From Nectonema munidae (Eukaryota > Nematomorpha > Nectonematoida > Nectonematidae): 64,000 bases of DNA. The translations under genes were made by a program, and so were the position numbers. The notes beneath the pieces are model-generated. The model saw only the letters and a program-made list of their open reading frames with translations. It did no database searches and was not told where the DNA came from. Positions 15,110 through 26,250 of the stretch are shown piece after piece (positions within the stretch are counted from its first letter, which is position 1; each line of letters begins with the position of its first letter). The stretch is taken from the NCBI GenBank assembly GCA_030549495.1, contig JAUIRK010000693.1, positions 124,001-188,000 of the forward strand. Direction: 5' to 3'.

Positions 15110-16004
15110 TTATATTGTGTTTATCAGGATTGAGAGTTCTTGGAGAATTGAAGGGTGATATAGAAAGTCATATATGGAGTTGGGGATACCATTGAAATAT
15201 AAGTGGCAGAATTTGAGTAGTTTGGTTCGTATGTTTTGAAAGATGGGGCATAGAAGAATGATGTTTATTGGGGTTTCTATTTCTGTGCAACCAAAACGGC
15301 AAAGTGGGTTGTTGTGTAGTTTGAATTTGTAAAAGTAAGCATAGGTTGGGTAGTGAAAATAGAACCATCTAATTGAGTTGCGTGTGAGAAAAATGTTTTT
15401 ATTATTAATCGCAAAATTGATTAGAGGAGGAGAAATGTTGAGGGATGACCAATTGTTAAGGATAGATGTGTGTGTTGAAGATTTGATGCAGGATAGAGGG
15501 TACAATGGTTAAGGTTGTGTTCGATGTTAATGTTTTGGATAATTGATCTACTATGTTGTTTTCGGTGGATGTAGAATGTCCGGGAGAACAGGTGATGGTG
15601 ATTTGAAATGTTGAGCGAGTTGGGTCAGTTTGGTGGCTATGCTATGATGTTTTGAGCGTCTTTGTAAAGATTGATGTGACTAAAGTTGTGACGATATGTT
15701 TCGATGTTGTCTAATAGATGGCTGCAAGCGGTTAAAATTGCTAACGCTTCTGTTTCATAAGATGAAGTGTTGTTGTCGGTGTGAAGGACTTCGGAGAAAA
15801 AGGGGGTTAATGAGTTGGTGATAAAGAAGGCGTATGCACCAGTAGCACGGTGAGAGGATTTAGAAGCGTCAGTAAAGATGAAAAGATTGAGTGGGGATTA
15901 GTGCGTTGCATTTTGATTAATTTGGTAGCAATGTTTTTATGTTTGCATATGGTTAATGTGTAGGGTAATTTATCTGAAGGGTTGAAATGGAAAATTGGAT
16001 GCAT
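15110..16004 (-). pseudogene. LINE RNase H domain and C-terminal zinc-finger-like region
   Basis: RNase H motifs are readable on the minus strand: LFIFTDASKSSHRATGAYAF at about 15840-15900, with the first catalytic Asp, and SSYETEALAILTACSHLL at about 15720-15780, with the Glu. They are in a different frame from the annotated short frame 15807-16004. Further on, 15110-15505 encodes LCRFGCTEIETPINIILLCP, the Cx3C...H/I...C finger that follows RNase H in I/R1 LINEs, then an EFL-like tail (FYDFLYHPSILQEL region). It pairs with the same part of the plus-strand copy at 20574-20921. Confidence 0.8.
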
Positions 16005-16351
16005 TTCAGATGATATGGAATAGTGAGCTAGGTTTGGTATGTACTTGGCACATATGGTTTCGTAAAATAAGAGTATAAGGGATGAAATTGAGTAGGGTGT
16101 GGTGAAAACGTGAATGGGGCCATGGATTTGAAAGTTTTCGAGTATAGTATTACTAGAATTAAGTGTAGTTTGTATAGAATTGGTAGAGTGTGTGTAAGGA
16201 GTTCAAGTTTTGAGGTAGGTGTGATGTGATACGCGTTAGTGATTGTGAGGAGACAGGTACGGTGAATTTTATTGAGAATAATTCTAGTATTAAGCAGCTT
16301 TAGGGAGAAACCCCAGGAGAGGATACCGTATTGAATTATGGGTAAAATAAT

Positions 16352-18520
16352 TTATGTATAAATATATTTTGAAATTTTCGGGTTTAGTCCCCATTTGTAG
16401 GAGATGGCTTTCTTGAAGGAGAAAATGATAGGCATGAGTTTAGTGTGTAGGTTTTTGATGTGTGCTAAGAATTTAAGGTTTGATTGAAAAATGACTCCGA
16501 AATATTTTATTTGGGTTACATGTGTGATTGGTGTGTATGATGGCATGACTAGCGGTTGTGGTAAGATTCTTTTCCTAGTGAAATGTATGATGTTCAGTTT
16601 ACTCTGGTTAAACTGAAATTTGTATTTAGAGGATATGGAGTTAATATTCGTCAAAAGGGTGGTAGCGTTGTTCAAATTGGTTTCCTGGTCGTCGTTGGAG
16701 AAGGTAAAGAGAATATCGTCAGAGTAGCATTGTGCGAAGTGTGAGTTGGAATAATGTGATCTAGGAGTGGATTGATGAGGATGAGCCACAAAATGTCAGA
16801 GAGGCAGCCGCCTTGGGGGGTAGAGAGCAAGAGTTGTTTTATGTAAGTGTTGTTGTTGTGATGCAGGAGAAGTATGCGTTTGTTAAGATAGCTTTGAATG
16901 AACTTGCTGAGATATAAAGGGTAATTGTTTTGGATTAAGTTGAATAGAATTGCGGGATTTCAAGCAGAGTTGAAAGCATTATCAATGTCGAGAAAGGTTG
17001 TAGTTGTAATTTTGCGATGGTTTAGTGTGTTTTCCAAGAAGAGAGTTAGGCGTGAGAGGGCCATTTCAGTATTTTTGTTAGGGAGATAGGCAAATTGATT
17101 TGGATGAATGAGATTCTTTCTGCAAATATGGTGTAGTAATCTTTTTCGTAAAATTCGTTCTAGTACTTTGCCAAGAGACGGTAAAATCGAGATGGGGCGC
17201 CAGTTTTTAATTTAGTTGATGTTTCTTTTGTGTTTGGGGATTAGCACTAGCTTGCTAATTTTCCAAATGTTTGGAAAAAAGTTAAATTTTAGACATGCAT
17301 TGTAAATATTGATGAGATGAGGTTGTAAGATATGGTATAATTTTTTGATGTGCCTGGGAGAGATGAGGTCTAGACTATGAGAGGATTTTGATTTCATATT
17401 GTGAACTGTACGATTAAGTTCAGATTTGGTAATGGGCTGAAAAGGTATTGGTGCGTTGTGTGAGTGTTTATGGTGAACAGTTTGCCTAATAATAGTGTTC
17501 AAGGGGTTGTCTGAGTTTTCATTGTCGGATGGAAATAGTATGTTAAGGAAGTGAGGGTTGATGTGTGTGTTTGTGTTTGAGTTGGGAAGTAAGTGGTGAG
17601 GTAAAGAGGCGTTCTGCTTTGTATTTCTTATTTTATTCAATAAGTTCCATGGGTTAGAGAGAGTTTGGCTACAAAATTTGGTCCATGATTTTCTTTTGGC
17701 TTGATTGATTTCATGTTTATATTTTCGCTTAAGATTGAAGTATGATTCAATGGATGCAGTAGAATGCGATTTTCTTGAAGGTTTTTGGGCGCTGCGTAGT
17801 TGTTTTTTGATATGTGTGAGTTGGGAGTTCCAATAGTATGTGTTATGCCTTTTGTGTTCTGGGTGGTTAGGGGTGGATGCTTGAATGCATGATGATATGG
17901 TTTTGTTGATAAATGTTGCGGATGCTTCAATATTTGGGATTGAGTTGGTGTCGAGGGTGGTGTTGTTTAAATTGAGTTCTAGTTTATGAAGGTATGATGT
18001 CCAAAAAATATGAGTGGTTGGATTATTTTTTCTATGTTTTGAATGAGTTGGCTGCAGATGAAATTGGAAAGTAATGTAACAGTGATCTGATTCGGAAGGA
18101 GTGTTTGATATCTGCCAGTTATGGATGAGGTTGATTGAGTGGAATGAAGTTATTGTGAGGTCAATGTGTGATTTGTATAGTTTGTTTTGGTTTAGCTTCA
18201 TATAGGTAGGATCTTTACTGTTATCAACAAGAATAAGTTTATTTGAGGCAATAAAATTTTCAGCTTGCGTCCCGCGATAGTTTGATTTGGTATCCCATAG
18301 AAAGGATCTGGCGTTTAAATCGGCTGATATAATTACGTGCTTATTTACATGTGATATGGATGTAATTATGTGAAAGTTATTGATAAACTTCTCTGATAAT
18401 AGAAGATTAGAAGACGGTGGTGAGTAGAGTGAGCAGAATAAAAGGGGTAGTGGCTTAGTATGAATGAGGGTTAATATGGAATTGGATTCAGAGTGTTGGT
18501 ATAATGGTACCTTCTACATG
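16352..18520 (-). pseudogene. LINE endonuclease C-terminus and reverse transcriptase
   Basis: The longest open frame is 17212-18201 (329 codons), covering the end of the endonuclease (PSESDHCYITFQF) through the linker to the first RT motifs (ISPRHIKKLY, FFPNIWKISKLVLIPK). The palm motif lies in 16352-16789 as CYSDDILFTFSND, followed by FNQSKLNIIHFTRKR. The endonuclease part upstream of 18201 (HVNKHVIISADLNARS) continues to about 18520. Stops and frameshifts separate these blocks, so it is a relic. The family's palm motif usually reads (F/Y)ADD; here it is YSDD. Confidence 0.85.
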
Positions 18521-19369
18521 TTCCCCCACTAAACGAATACTCTGCCTGTATTCTGATCAAATCCTCAATTCACAATACACCATTAAATTCAAGGAATAAA
18601 AGAAAAAAATTTAAATTTAAATCTTAAAATATGTTTTTTATTTTTAAATAGTATTTTTTTTTCTAAAAATTATAAAGTTCTTAGAGGTGTCTAGCTATAA
18701 GGAGCCTTTTAAAGTGTAAGTTTTAAATTTGTTTGAATAAAATACATTTTTTAAATTTTCACTAGTATTCAATAACAGTAAAGTTTATTAATTCTATAAA
18801 CCTAGGCTTTTTTAAAAGGTGAACAATTGTATGGCACATAATATCGATTTTTGCTTCTAATACCTTACACATAAAAATCGTTATTAAATGCACGTTTTAG
18901 TCCGACGATTAATTAGAAATTTAACCTTGGTGGAAAAAAACTGTTTTCAATTTATCATTATAATGGCCATTGTTTCCTCTTGTAAATTATTTTTCTTTGT
19001 AACATATGGTAAAAAATTTACTAATCATTTAAATCATTTTTTTACTATAGTTTAATTTCGCTTCTCGTTGTTTCTGTCAATAGTTTATTTGCAACTTTCA
19101 AGTCAAAATTTACTTAATTTGAGCTTCATGCTTTGTCCTTGTAAGAACTACAAATTCTTTCTGAAATTTCACAATTTTTTTTCATCTTAATTTTTAAATT
19201 TTATGCTGTCTCATTACTTTTGTGTTCTGATTTAATGTTTTCTTCAAGAATTTGCTGTTAAATTCTAGTTCATATATTTGTGGTAGAATCTAATAATCAA
19301 TCTTATCTTTTTCTTTTTTATTATATTATTCAATGAGAAAATTTGGAATTAGGAGACTATTAACATCCA

Positions 19370-21225
19370 GCGATATCCTCATCTAACCATCTTCCTCCAT
19401 GAAATATTTAGGGCTCATCTTTCAATTAAACCTCAAATGGTCATCCCACTCTAAAAACCTATACCACAAACTATCTTAAACTCTTTTCTCTCTTAGTAAA
19501 ATTATATTTTATAAATGGGGTCTAAGTATTCAACACTCATCTTTTATATACAAATCAATCATCCTGCCTACGCTTGAGTATGGCATTCTTTCATGTGGTC
19601 TATCATTAAACTACCCCTCATCACATAAAATCTACCGCCCTTGCCTCATCACAATGACCACGGCCTACAAAACCTCCTCTACTAGAATCTTAGAATTTTT
19701 CACGAACTGCCTTCCTCTAAACCTTCATCTCAAACAAACTGTTACCAAAAAATATATCATGACACGCATCGAACCAAATTCTTATTTTAAGTCCTTCTAT
19801 TTCCATAACACTCAAATTACTCCCTCTCAAATTTACTATAAATCCTTACTCCAACAATTTTCGTCTTCTCTTAACAACATTCTCATAAAACCCAAAATCA
19901 ATCCACTACCTTTATTTTACCCTTCTTCACCATTACTTTTCTCTCTTCACAGCTGTTTCATTAAATCCATCGCGAAACTTCTAATTACGACCCGCTCCAA
20001 CTTTAGCTCAATTTCATTAAGAATATTCATGGATAGCTCAAAAAAACGCAAAAAATTTTTCTACGCTTTTGCACTCTTCAAAGGCTTTTCTCCTTTCCCT
20101 GTTTACTCAAAAACGTCTGCCATTGATCCCTCTCATCCAATATATAGTGGTGAATGCTATGCCCTTCTACTTCCTTGGGATTGCATAAGCCAAAATAAGT
20201 TTTCCCTTAGACATTACAACACACTACATTTTTTTACAGACACACAAAACATCGTCAAAAACCTAAGCCTCAAATACAACATCCCATTCTTAACATGCAC
20301 CCTTGTTTCTAAACACCCTTACTTATCAAATTACTTTGAAATACACCTCTACTGGTTCCCAACTGACTCAAACATTCTAGAAAACACGTAAGTAGATAAG
20401 CTAGCTAAAAAAGTACCCCCAAATACAAATTACATCCCGGTTGCCTCATTTCCCCTAGAAACCTATACCCCTCTACTTAGATCTAACACTCAATATCTTA
20501 GACAAGAAGTCATCCAATCCTCACCCTCCATTTTCTTCCAACATATAAATAATCCAAACCAAATTCTTGACATTTGGTCAAAAATGAAATTCTTCCCACC
20601 ACGACCGCTAATCAGATGGTAATTGGACACTGCCCCAGCAACTCCTATCTCTACCGTATTAAAAAATCACCAAGCAATCTATGTAGATTCAACTGCAATC
20701 AACAAGAAACACTCCATCATCTTCTACTTTCCTGCTGCCACTACAACCACACAAGAACTTCATTTCTTTCAGTATCCGTCAAAACTCTCAATCGCCCACC
20801 ATCTAATTTCTACGAACTACTTTCATATCCGAATCTCCTCAATGCCCTAAACTCTCTAATTATCTTCATAGAGTCAAACTTGCAATCTCCAAACCCAGAG
20901 ACGACACATAAAAAAGAATAATCTACAAAAATAACTACACTATTTTCTTTTATTTAATACCTATATTCTTTAACATCCACCGACTACCTTTGCTCAATCA
21001 ATTATCCTTAAACTACCACCTCAAAAATCCAGCTTTCTACACTTCAAACTCCCTCAACAACTAACCAATTTCTCCAAAGTCCCTCATTTCTAATCAATTC
21101 ACAAGCCAAATCCATACACTTCTTTCGAACTTCAACTTTATACATTTTCAAGCATTTCGCAAGCATATGGAGAAGTCCGATAGTGCTTAGATATTTCTTC
21201 CTACCTACCTACTCTATATCAAATC
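19370..21225 (+). mobile_element. Second copy of the same LINE family, opposite strand, 5'-truncated
   Basis: The coding strand is again C-rich and G-poor. It begins within the RT thumb (SMKYLGLIFQLNLKWSSH-like reading near 19400), continues through RNase H and the C-terminal finger, and ends at about 21190-21225 in a (CTAC)n tetranucleotide tail. The last 60 bp (gcaagcatat, atagtgctta, atatttc, then tetranucleotides) match the 3' end of the minus-strand copy at 14866-14925, which shows that both are one family. The two copies face each other tail-outward, with an 850-bp AT-rich gap (18521-19369) that has no recognisable gene. Confidence 0.82.
19654..20921 (+). pseudogene. LINE RNase H and C-terminal domain
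   Basis: Frame 19654-20391 (245 codons) holds the post-RT linker and RNase H: IFMDSSKKRKKFFYAFALF, YSGECYALLLPWD, LHFFTDTQNIVKNLS, then YWFPTDSNILEN with an in-frame stop just before VDKLAKK. Frame 20574-20921 carries LCRFNCNQQETLHHLLLSC and the terminal NFYELLSYPNLLNAL region. A typical RNase H has D-E-D; here the first Asp (MDSS), Glu (GECYAL) and the later Asp (FTDTQN) are still visible, but the reading frame is broken at least twice. Confidence 0.82.
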
Positions 21226-23508
21226 TCTTATTGTGAATACAATTAGAAAGATTATAGAAGTTATATTCTCTGTCGAAGAGGATTAAAAAGAGGTGGCCTT
21301 TATTGCAAGCTAAGGGTTATTTTGTCTGCTTAGAGTTGTACTTCGAAGGTAGCAGGTGTTAGTTCAAGGAATTAATAGTTTAATGAAGAAATAAGGAGTA
21401 CAAGACTGTTATTTTAAGCAATGGATTATCAGCACTGCAACTATGATTAAAAATAATCCTTGAAATCTAAATTTTCTAAATATAGGAAAGTAATATTAAA
21501 AAAAATACTTTTTCGATATCTAACTTCAAAAAATGAAATAGGTCCTCAAAGTAAAATTTTGAGAGAATTTATAATTGCATATTTATTATTACAAGGAAGA
21601 GAAGAGTAAAAAAAGAAGAAACTTAAAGACAATATCCCGGAACACTATCTATGACTGTGGGAGTTGATGTCTAAAATGACATCAGGTGGTATCTCAATAT
21701 GTATAAATCCCCGAGTAATTATATGTTCCTGTTGTAAGGCTAGGCTTTTTCAAATATAACTTGTCGATAAAATAATTACTAATTTCTTGCATTTCTTTTC
21801 TTCTTGAAAGCCTTATCATTTATTATATAGTTCCTTTTCACTTTTTGTATACCTTTTTTCCTTCAAACTGCATCGGCTGGACGTGGTGAATGAGCTTATA
21901 CCGTTTATCGGAAACAAAATGATACAGAAGGAATGAACTGATGTATTTTACATACTTGTGATTTATATTTAGTTATGTATAACTAAATTTCAACACAAAC
22001 TTTGTCATGAAATGGAAAGAGCAAACCATACATTTCACAATAAATATATGTTTTTGTGAATATTTATTAATTAATATAAAAAATTTAATATTTTAAGTTT
22101 TGAACTCATTAATTTTTCTTTTTAAAAACTAGTTTTCGAGTATGTATGGTACAATTAATTCAAATTTTCAGCATTAAAGATAGGGTTATATACTGTAATT
22201 AAGGATTCGTAAGTTTTTTTCATGTGAGAAAATTTTATTAATCAACAGCAAATTTTTTTCATACTAAGAAATTTTAACACCCCACCTGCAAGAGCCAAGT
22301 GCATGAGGTGTTTCTTACTATATAGTCAATATATAACGATTTTACTATTTTTTTACATAATTGATTTTCAGGCATACATCACTAATTTAATTGACACTTC
22401 CAAATATTTTTGATCGTATTAGCAAAAATAGAATACAGAAATCAAATAAGAACAGTCGATTTAGTATAAAACAGATATTTTATTTTAAATTATAAAAATA
22501 TTTTTGGAGACAGTTTTTAGAGGTAAACGGCGAATCTTATTTAAGCTTTTAGATATTTTGAAACCCTAAATTTGAAAACTTAGCCCAAAAATGAAACTAG
22601 CACTTTCAACTTGGTATAAAAACATATAACCCATTTTCTGAGCTGATTCCAAAAATGAAACCACAATCCTCAATTTGGTTTAAAAACTTATATATCATTA
22701 AAATTTCAAAAATATTTTTGTAGACATTAGATATAAATTTTAAAACCTCTGATTGCGAAAACTGAGTGTTGAAATGAAACCAACATGATCGTTTGGGTAG
22801 AATTTTAGCACTTAAAGGGGCTGAACACCTGCCACTTAGCATGATGTTTTCTTTGTCCTTTTTAATTGTGGTCACCGTTTAAGTAGAATGATTGGCTAGG
22901 TCAGGGGGTCGTTCGCCCCTTTCACATTTTTTTAATATTTCCAACTTTGTTTCTAAAGGCTTTTTTGGCCTGTCCACCAACACGTTTCCGACTTGCGTTT
23001 CTCTTACCAGCGATTTTCAGAGGAGGATAGAGGAGGTAATCCAAAATTTACTCAATAATAATTTAAAAAAAAATAACAATTAAAAAAAGCAAATTCATAA
23101 AAACCCATTTCTTTATTATTTGATACTTAGAATAAATTATCTAACCATTAGATTCGTGATTTTGCCTCCCAATATATGCATACGATAGCATTTTACTCGT
23201 ATCTACAGAAAATCGTTATTCAAAGCCTCTTATAACGGGGTATATATGTATTTGATTGACACTTGCAGATATTTTCAAAACTTAAGAGCGAAAATATACT
23301 AGAAATGAAATTAGCATGGCTCATTTAATATGAAAACATATATTTTATGCAAGATTTGAAGGAATATTTTATTATATATATTTGTGATCAAAATTTTGAT
23401 AGACGTTTTTTAAAAAGTAGTCATGATTAGCATGCCAAATGAATATTTATAAATAGTTTGAAATAAGTATTTTTTATTTAGATTTTATATGTCTGAATTC
23501 AATGATAT
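21226..23508. other. AT-rich spacer with degenerate ~110-bp repeats
   Basis: No gene was recognised. Between 22380 and 22830, and again at 23250-23460, a diverged unit recurs around GAAAACTTAGCCC, AAAAATGAAACTAGCA, CAATTTGGTATAAAAACATA and CAAATATTTTTG, at roughly 100-130 bp spacing. This looks like a decayed minisatellite or satellite. A G-rich transposon-like end (CAGGGGGTCGTTCGCCCCTT) sits at 22903-22922 with no partner found. Confidence 0.45.
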
Positions 23509-24560
23509 TTGCAATCGATGAATGTTGAATTATCAAATATAAAATTTAAAGCAAAGTTTCTTGGAATTTTTAATAAAATCGGCATAATGAAGATGCCTAG
23601 ATTCCAAATGCATTGGACTGAAAGTTTCAGTGTTCCGATTATTAGCGAAAATATTTTCAGGAATAAATTCTTACAACTTTTAAGTAATCTAGATTTTAAA
23701 GATAACTCCTTGATCATTACAAATCGGGGAGAAAAATAATATGACAGATAAGCTAAAGTCCACGCTTTTTAGAGATGTTTAGAAAGCAATGTAACAATAT
23801 GTTCATGATTAATTTCAAAAAATTGATTGGAGCAGATTATACCTTTTAAAAGCTGTCATGCTTTGAACGAATATGTGCAATGCAAACCGAAAAAATGGAG
23901 GTTTAATGTTTTCTCTAGAAATTTAGCTTATGGTTTCATGCATGACTTTTTCATTTATGATGGTAAAGTGCGTGGTGAAAACTCATGTAATTCTTCAGAG
24001 GATTGTGTTTTAAAGCTCTGCGAATCTCTCGAAAAGAAAGAAAATATTATATTATATTTTGATAATTATTTTACATCGCTGAACCTGATAAATAAATTAA
24101 AGGAAATTGGAATATATTCTGGTGCAACAATTCGTAAAAAGTTAGTTTGTTGTTTAAGTATTATAAAAGATTTAGAAATTAAGAAAAAAAAAGAAGAGGA
24201 TTATATGTGTGAAGTACTGAAAATGTAAGCCAAATAAAAGTTATCCGATCCAAATTGCTTGCCTCAAATTTTGCCTCGGTTGAGCCTATTGAACTTATAA
24301 ATTATGGGATCAAAGAATTAAAAAGTTTGTAAAATTTGAACGCTCTAAGATCGGGTCACTTAACAATCAACTAATAGGCGGAACTGATTAATGTAATATA
24401 TTTTCTTCCCTTTATAATTGCAATCATAAGTCGAGAGTATGGTATAGAAGAATCTTTTTTTGGATATTGAACTCTTGTTTAATACAATCCTGGATTTATT
24501 ATAAAAGACATGCCCACAGTGCTTTGATTTGCTAAATTTCTCTTCCTATATTGGAACTGT
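23509..24560 (+). pseudogene. piggyBac transposase remnant, second family member
   Basis: Blocks appear in order but in different frames: KMPRFQMHW and ISENIFRNKFLQLLSNLDF (23590-23700), EQIIPFKSCHALNEY with KPKKWRFNVFSRN (23827-23930), then KLCESLEKKENIILYFDNYF and LNLINKLKEIGIYSGATIRK (24010-24140), then NNQLIGGTD (24369-24395, the MGGVD motif) and RRIFFWILNSCLIQSWIYYK (24440-24505). The second (LYFDNYF) and third (GGTD) catalytic Asp positions are present; at the first the usual DEQ reads MEQ. Multiple frameshifts and stops make it dead. It is clearly diverged from the copy at 5290-6991. I found no terminal repeats. Confidence 0.85.
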
Positions 24561-24977
24561 AGTGATAAAAACTTAACATGAAGATGAAGAAAACTTTAGG
24601 ATTAAAAAAAGTAGAAAAGATTGTTCTTTGAAACATTTACTGAAGATGAGATAAGATTTGATGTTTATGAAATTTTGCTAATATGGTAGATGTTAAATTC
24701 AGGGGAAGATGTTTTTCCACTAAAAGTTAAATTTCGGTATAAAAGGGCTAAGCCCCAAAATTCCATTTATATTAATGTTAAGTTATTTTAATTGAAATCG
24801 CTTGAAAAATATCAACAATATATGCTTAATTTCAGCAAAATTGAAAATCATCTTTTAATTTTAGAATCTAAACTGTGTTTTAATTATATTTTGATTATTG
24901 AAAAATAAAGCATCAATTTTTAAAAATATTATTTGAAAAAATATTTCATTGAAAAATAGAATTTAAAATATAAATAA

Positions 24978-25476
24978 CTAGCCGGTCCCGTGGTCGTTTC
25001 TCGCTTCGCTCGAAACAGTGTTTCTCGCTGCGCTCGAAACATAGGATTCTGGGTAGTGTGTATATTGAGTTGCTAATTCAAATTCGCTTCGTTCAAAACG
25101 ACCACGGGACCGGCTAGTTTTTTTTCTTTAGGCTGCTCTCGAAACATAGGATTCTGGGTAGTGTGTATTTTGAGTTGCTAATAGTGTTATATGGTATGGT
25201 GATCAGTTTTTAGAATAATTGTACCTTTTCTGTGTATTTTTCTATTACACCATATAAAATACATACAAAAGGTATTTCAACCAATCAGAATGCTTCAAAC
25301 ACATATATACACAAAACATATATAAATAATTTCAACCAATCAGAATGCTTCAAACACATACACACATATAAACTCATCACACCATATAAAAATACACACA
25401 AAACACATATATAAATAAATTCAACCAATCAGAATGCTTCCAGCGACACACAGACACACACACAGACGCTAGCTTA
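24978..25476 (-). mobile_element. Helitron-like palindromic element, copy 1
   Basis: Read on the minus strand it begins near AAGCTAGCGTCTGTGTGTGT, runs through several copies of a GCATTCTGATTGGTTGAAAT block, and ends with a 141-bp hairpin bounded by ACTAGCCGGTCCCGTGGTCG and its complement, terminating CTAG followed by T. A TC-type 5' end, a 3' hairpin and a CTRR end are the known Helitron signature, but the hairpin is far longer than the usual 16-20 bp, so the class is inferred. Its 5' end abuts the 5' end of copy 2. Confidence 0.5.
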
Positions 25477-26198
25477 TCTATATTATAATAAGCTAGCGTC
25501 TGTGTGTGTGTCTGTCGCTGGAAGCATTCTCATTGGTTGAAATTATTTATATATCTTTTGTGTGTGTTTTTATATGTGTGATGAGTTTATATGTGTGTAT
25601 GTGTTTGAAGCATTCTGATTGGTTTAAATTATTATATGTTTTATGTGTATTTTTATATATGTGATGAGTTCATATATCTGTAGTCTGAGTGTCGCTTGAA
25701 GCATTCTGATTGGTTGAAATATCTTTTCTGTGTATTTTTATATGGTGTAATAGAAAAATACACAGAAAAGATACAAATATTCTAAAAACTGACCACAATA
25801 CCATAACTACCAAGAATCCTATCTTTCGAGCGTAGCCTAAACAAAAAAAAACTAGCCGGTCCCGTGGTCGTTTCGAGCGAAGCGAATTTGAATTAGCAAC
25901 TCAATATACACACTACCCAGAATCCAAATGTTTCGAACGTAGGATTCTGAAAAAAAAACTAGCCGGTCCCGTGGTCGTTTTGAGCGAAGCAAATTTGAAT
26001 TAGCAACTTAATATACACACTACCCAGAATCCTATGTTTCGAGCGCAGCGAGAAACACTGTTTCGAGCGAAGCGAGAAACATAGGATTCTGGGTAGTGTG
26101 TATATTGAGTTGCTAATTCAAATTCGCTTCGCTCGAAACGACCACGGGAGTTGCTAATTCAAATTCGCTTCGCTCGAAACGACCACGGGACCGGCTAG
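25477..26198 (+). mobile_element. Helitron-like palindromic element, copy 2
   Basis: Starts TCTATATTATAATAAGCTAG, then (GT)n, then GCATTCTGATTGGTT repeats. The 3' hairpin section is duplicated: one arm at 25851-25950 and a complete palindrome from 25969 to 26198 whose two ~105-bp arms contain gagcgaagcga and cctatgtttcgagcg. The end is CTAG at 26195-26198. A further partial repeat (gaccacgggagttgctaattc) near 26140 shows slippage inside the hairpin. With copy 1 it forms a roughly 1-kb imperfect inverted repeat centred near 25477. Confidence 0.55.
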
Positions 26199-26250
26199 TT
26201 TTTTTTTGCCCACAGTGCTTTGATTTGCTAAATTTAGATATAATAGATAT

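Larger units (their letters stand above)
14866..18520 (-). mobile_element. I/R1-superclade LINE, 5'-truncated and decayed
   Basis: Reading on the minus strand from about 18520, one meets the C-terminal half of an AP-endonuclease domain (SADLNARSFLWDT, then SESDHCYITF), a linker, reverse transcriptase (KSKSSHSLDLISP; YSDD in place of YADD near 16720), RNase H (IFTDASKSSHRATGAYAF near 15880, YETEALAIL near 15760) and a C-terminal CRFGC...CP finger. The EN-RT-RNase H order is that of I, R1 and related clades. The first part of the endonuclease is absent, so the copy is 5'-truncated. The 3' tail at 14866-14885 consists of tetranucleotide repeats (CTCA)n on the coding strand. The coding strand is strikingly poor in G. 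Confidence 0.85.
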
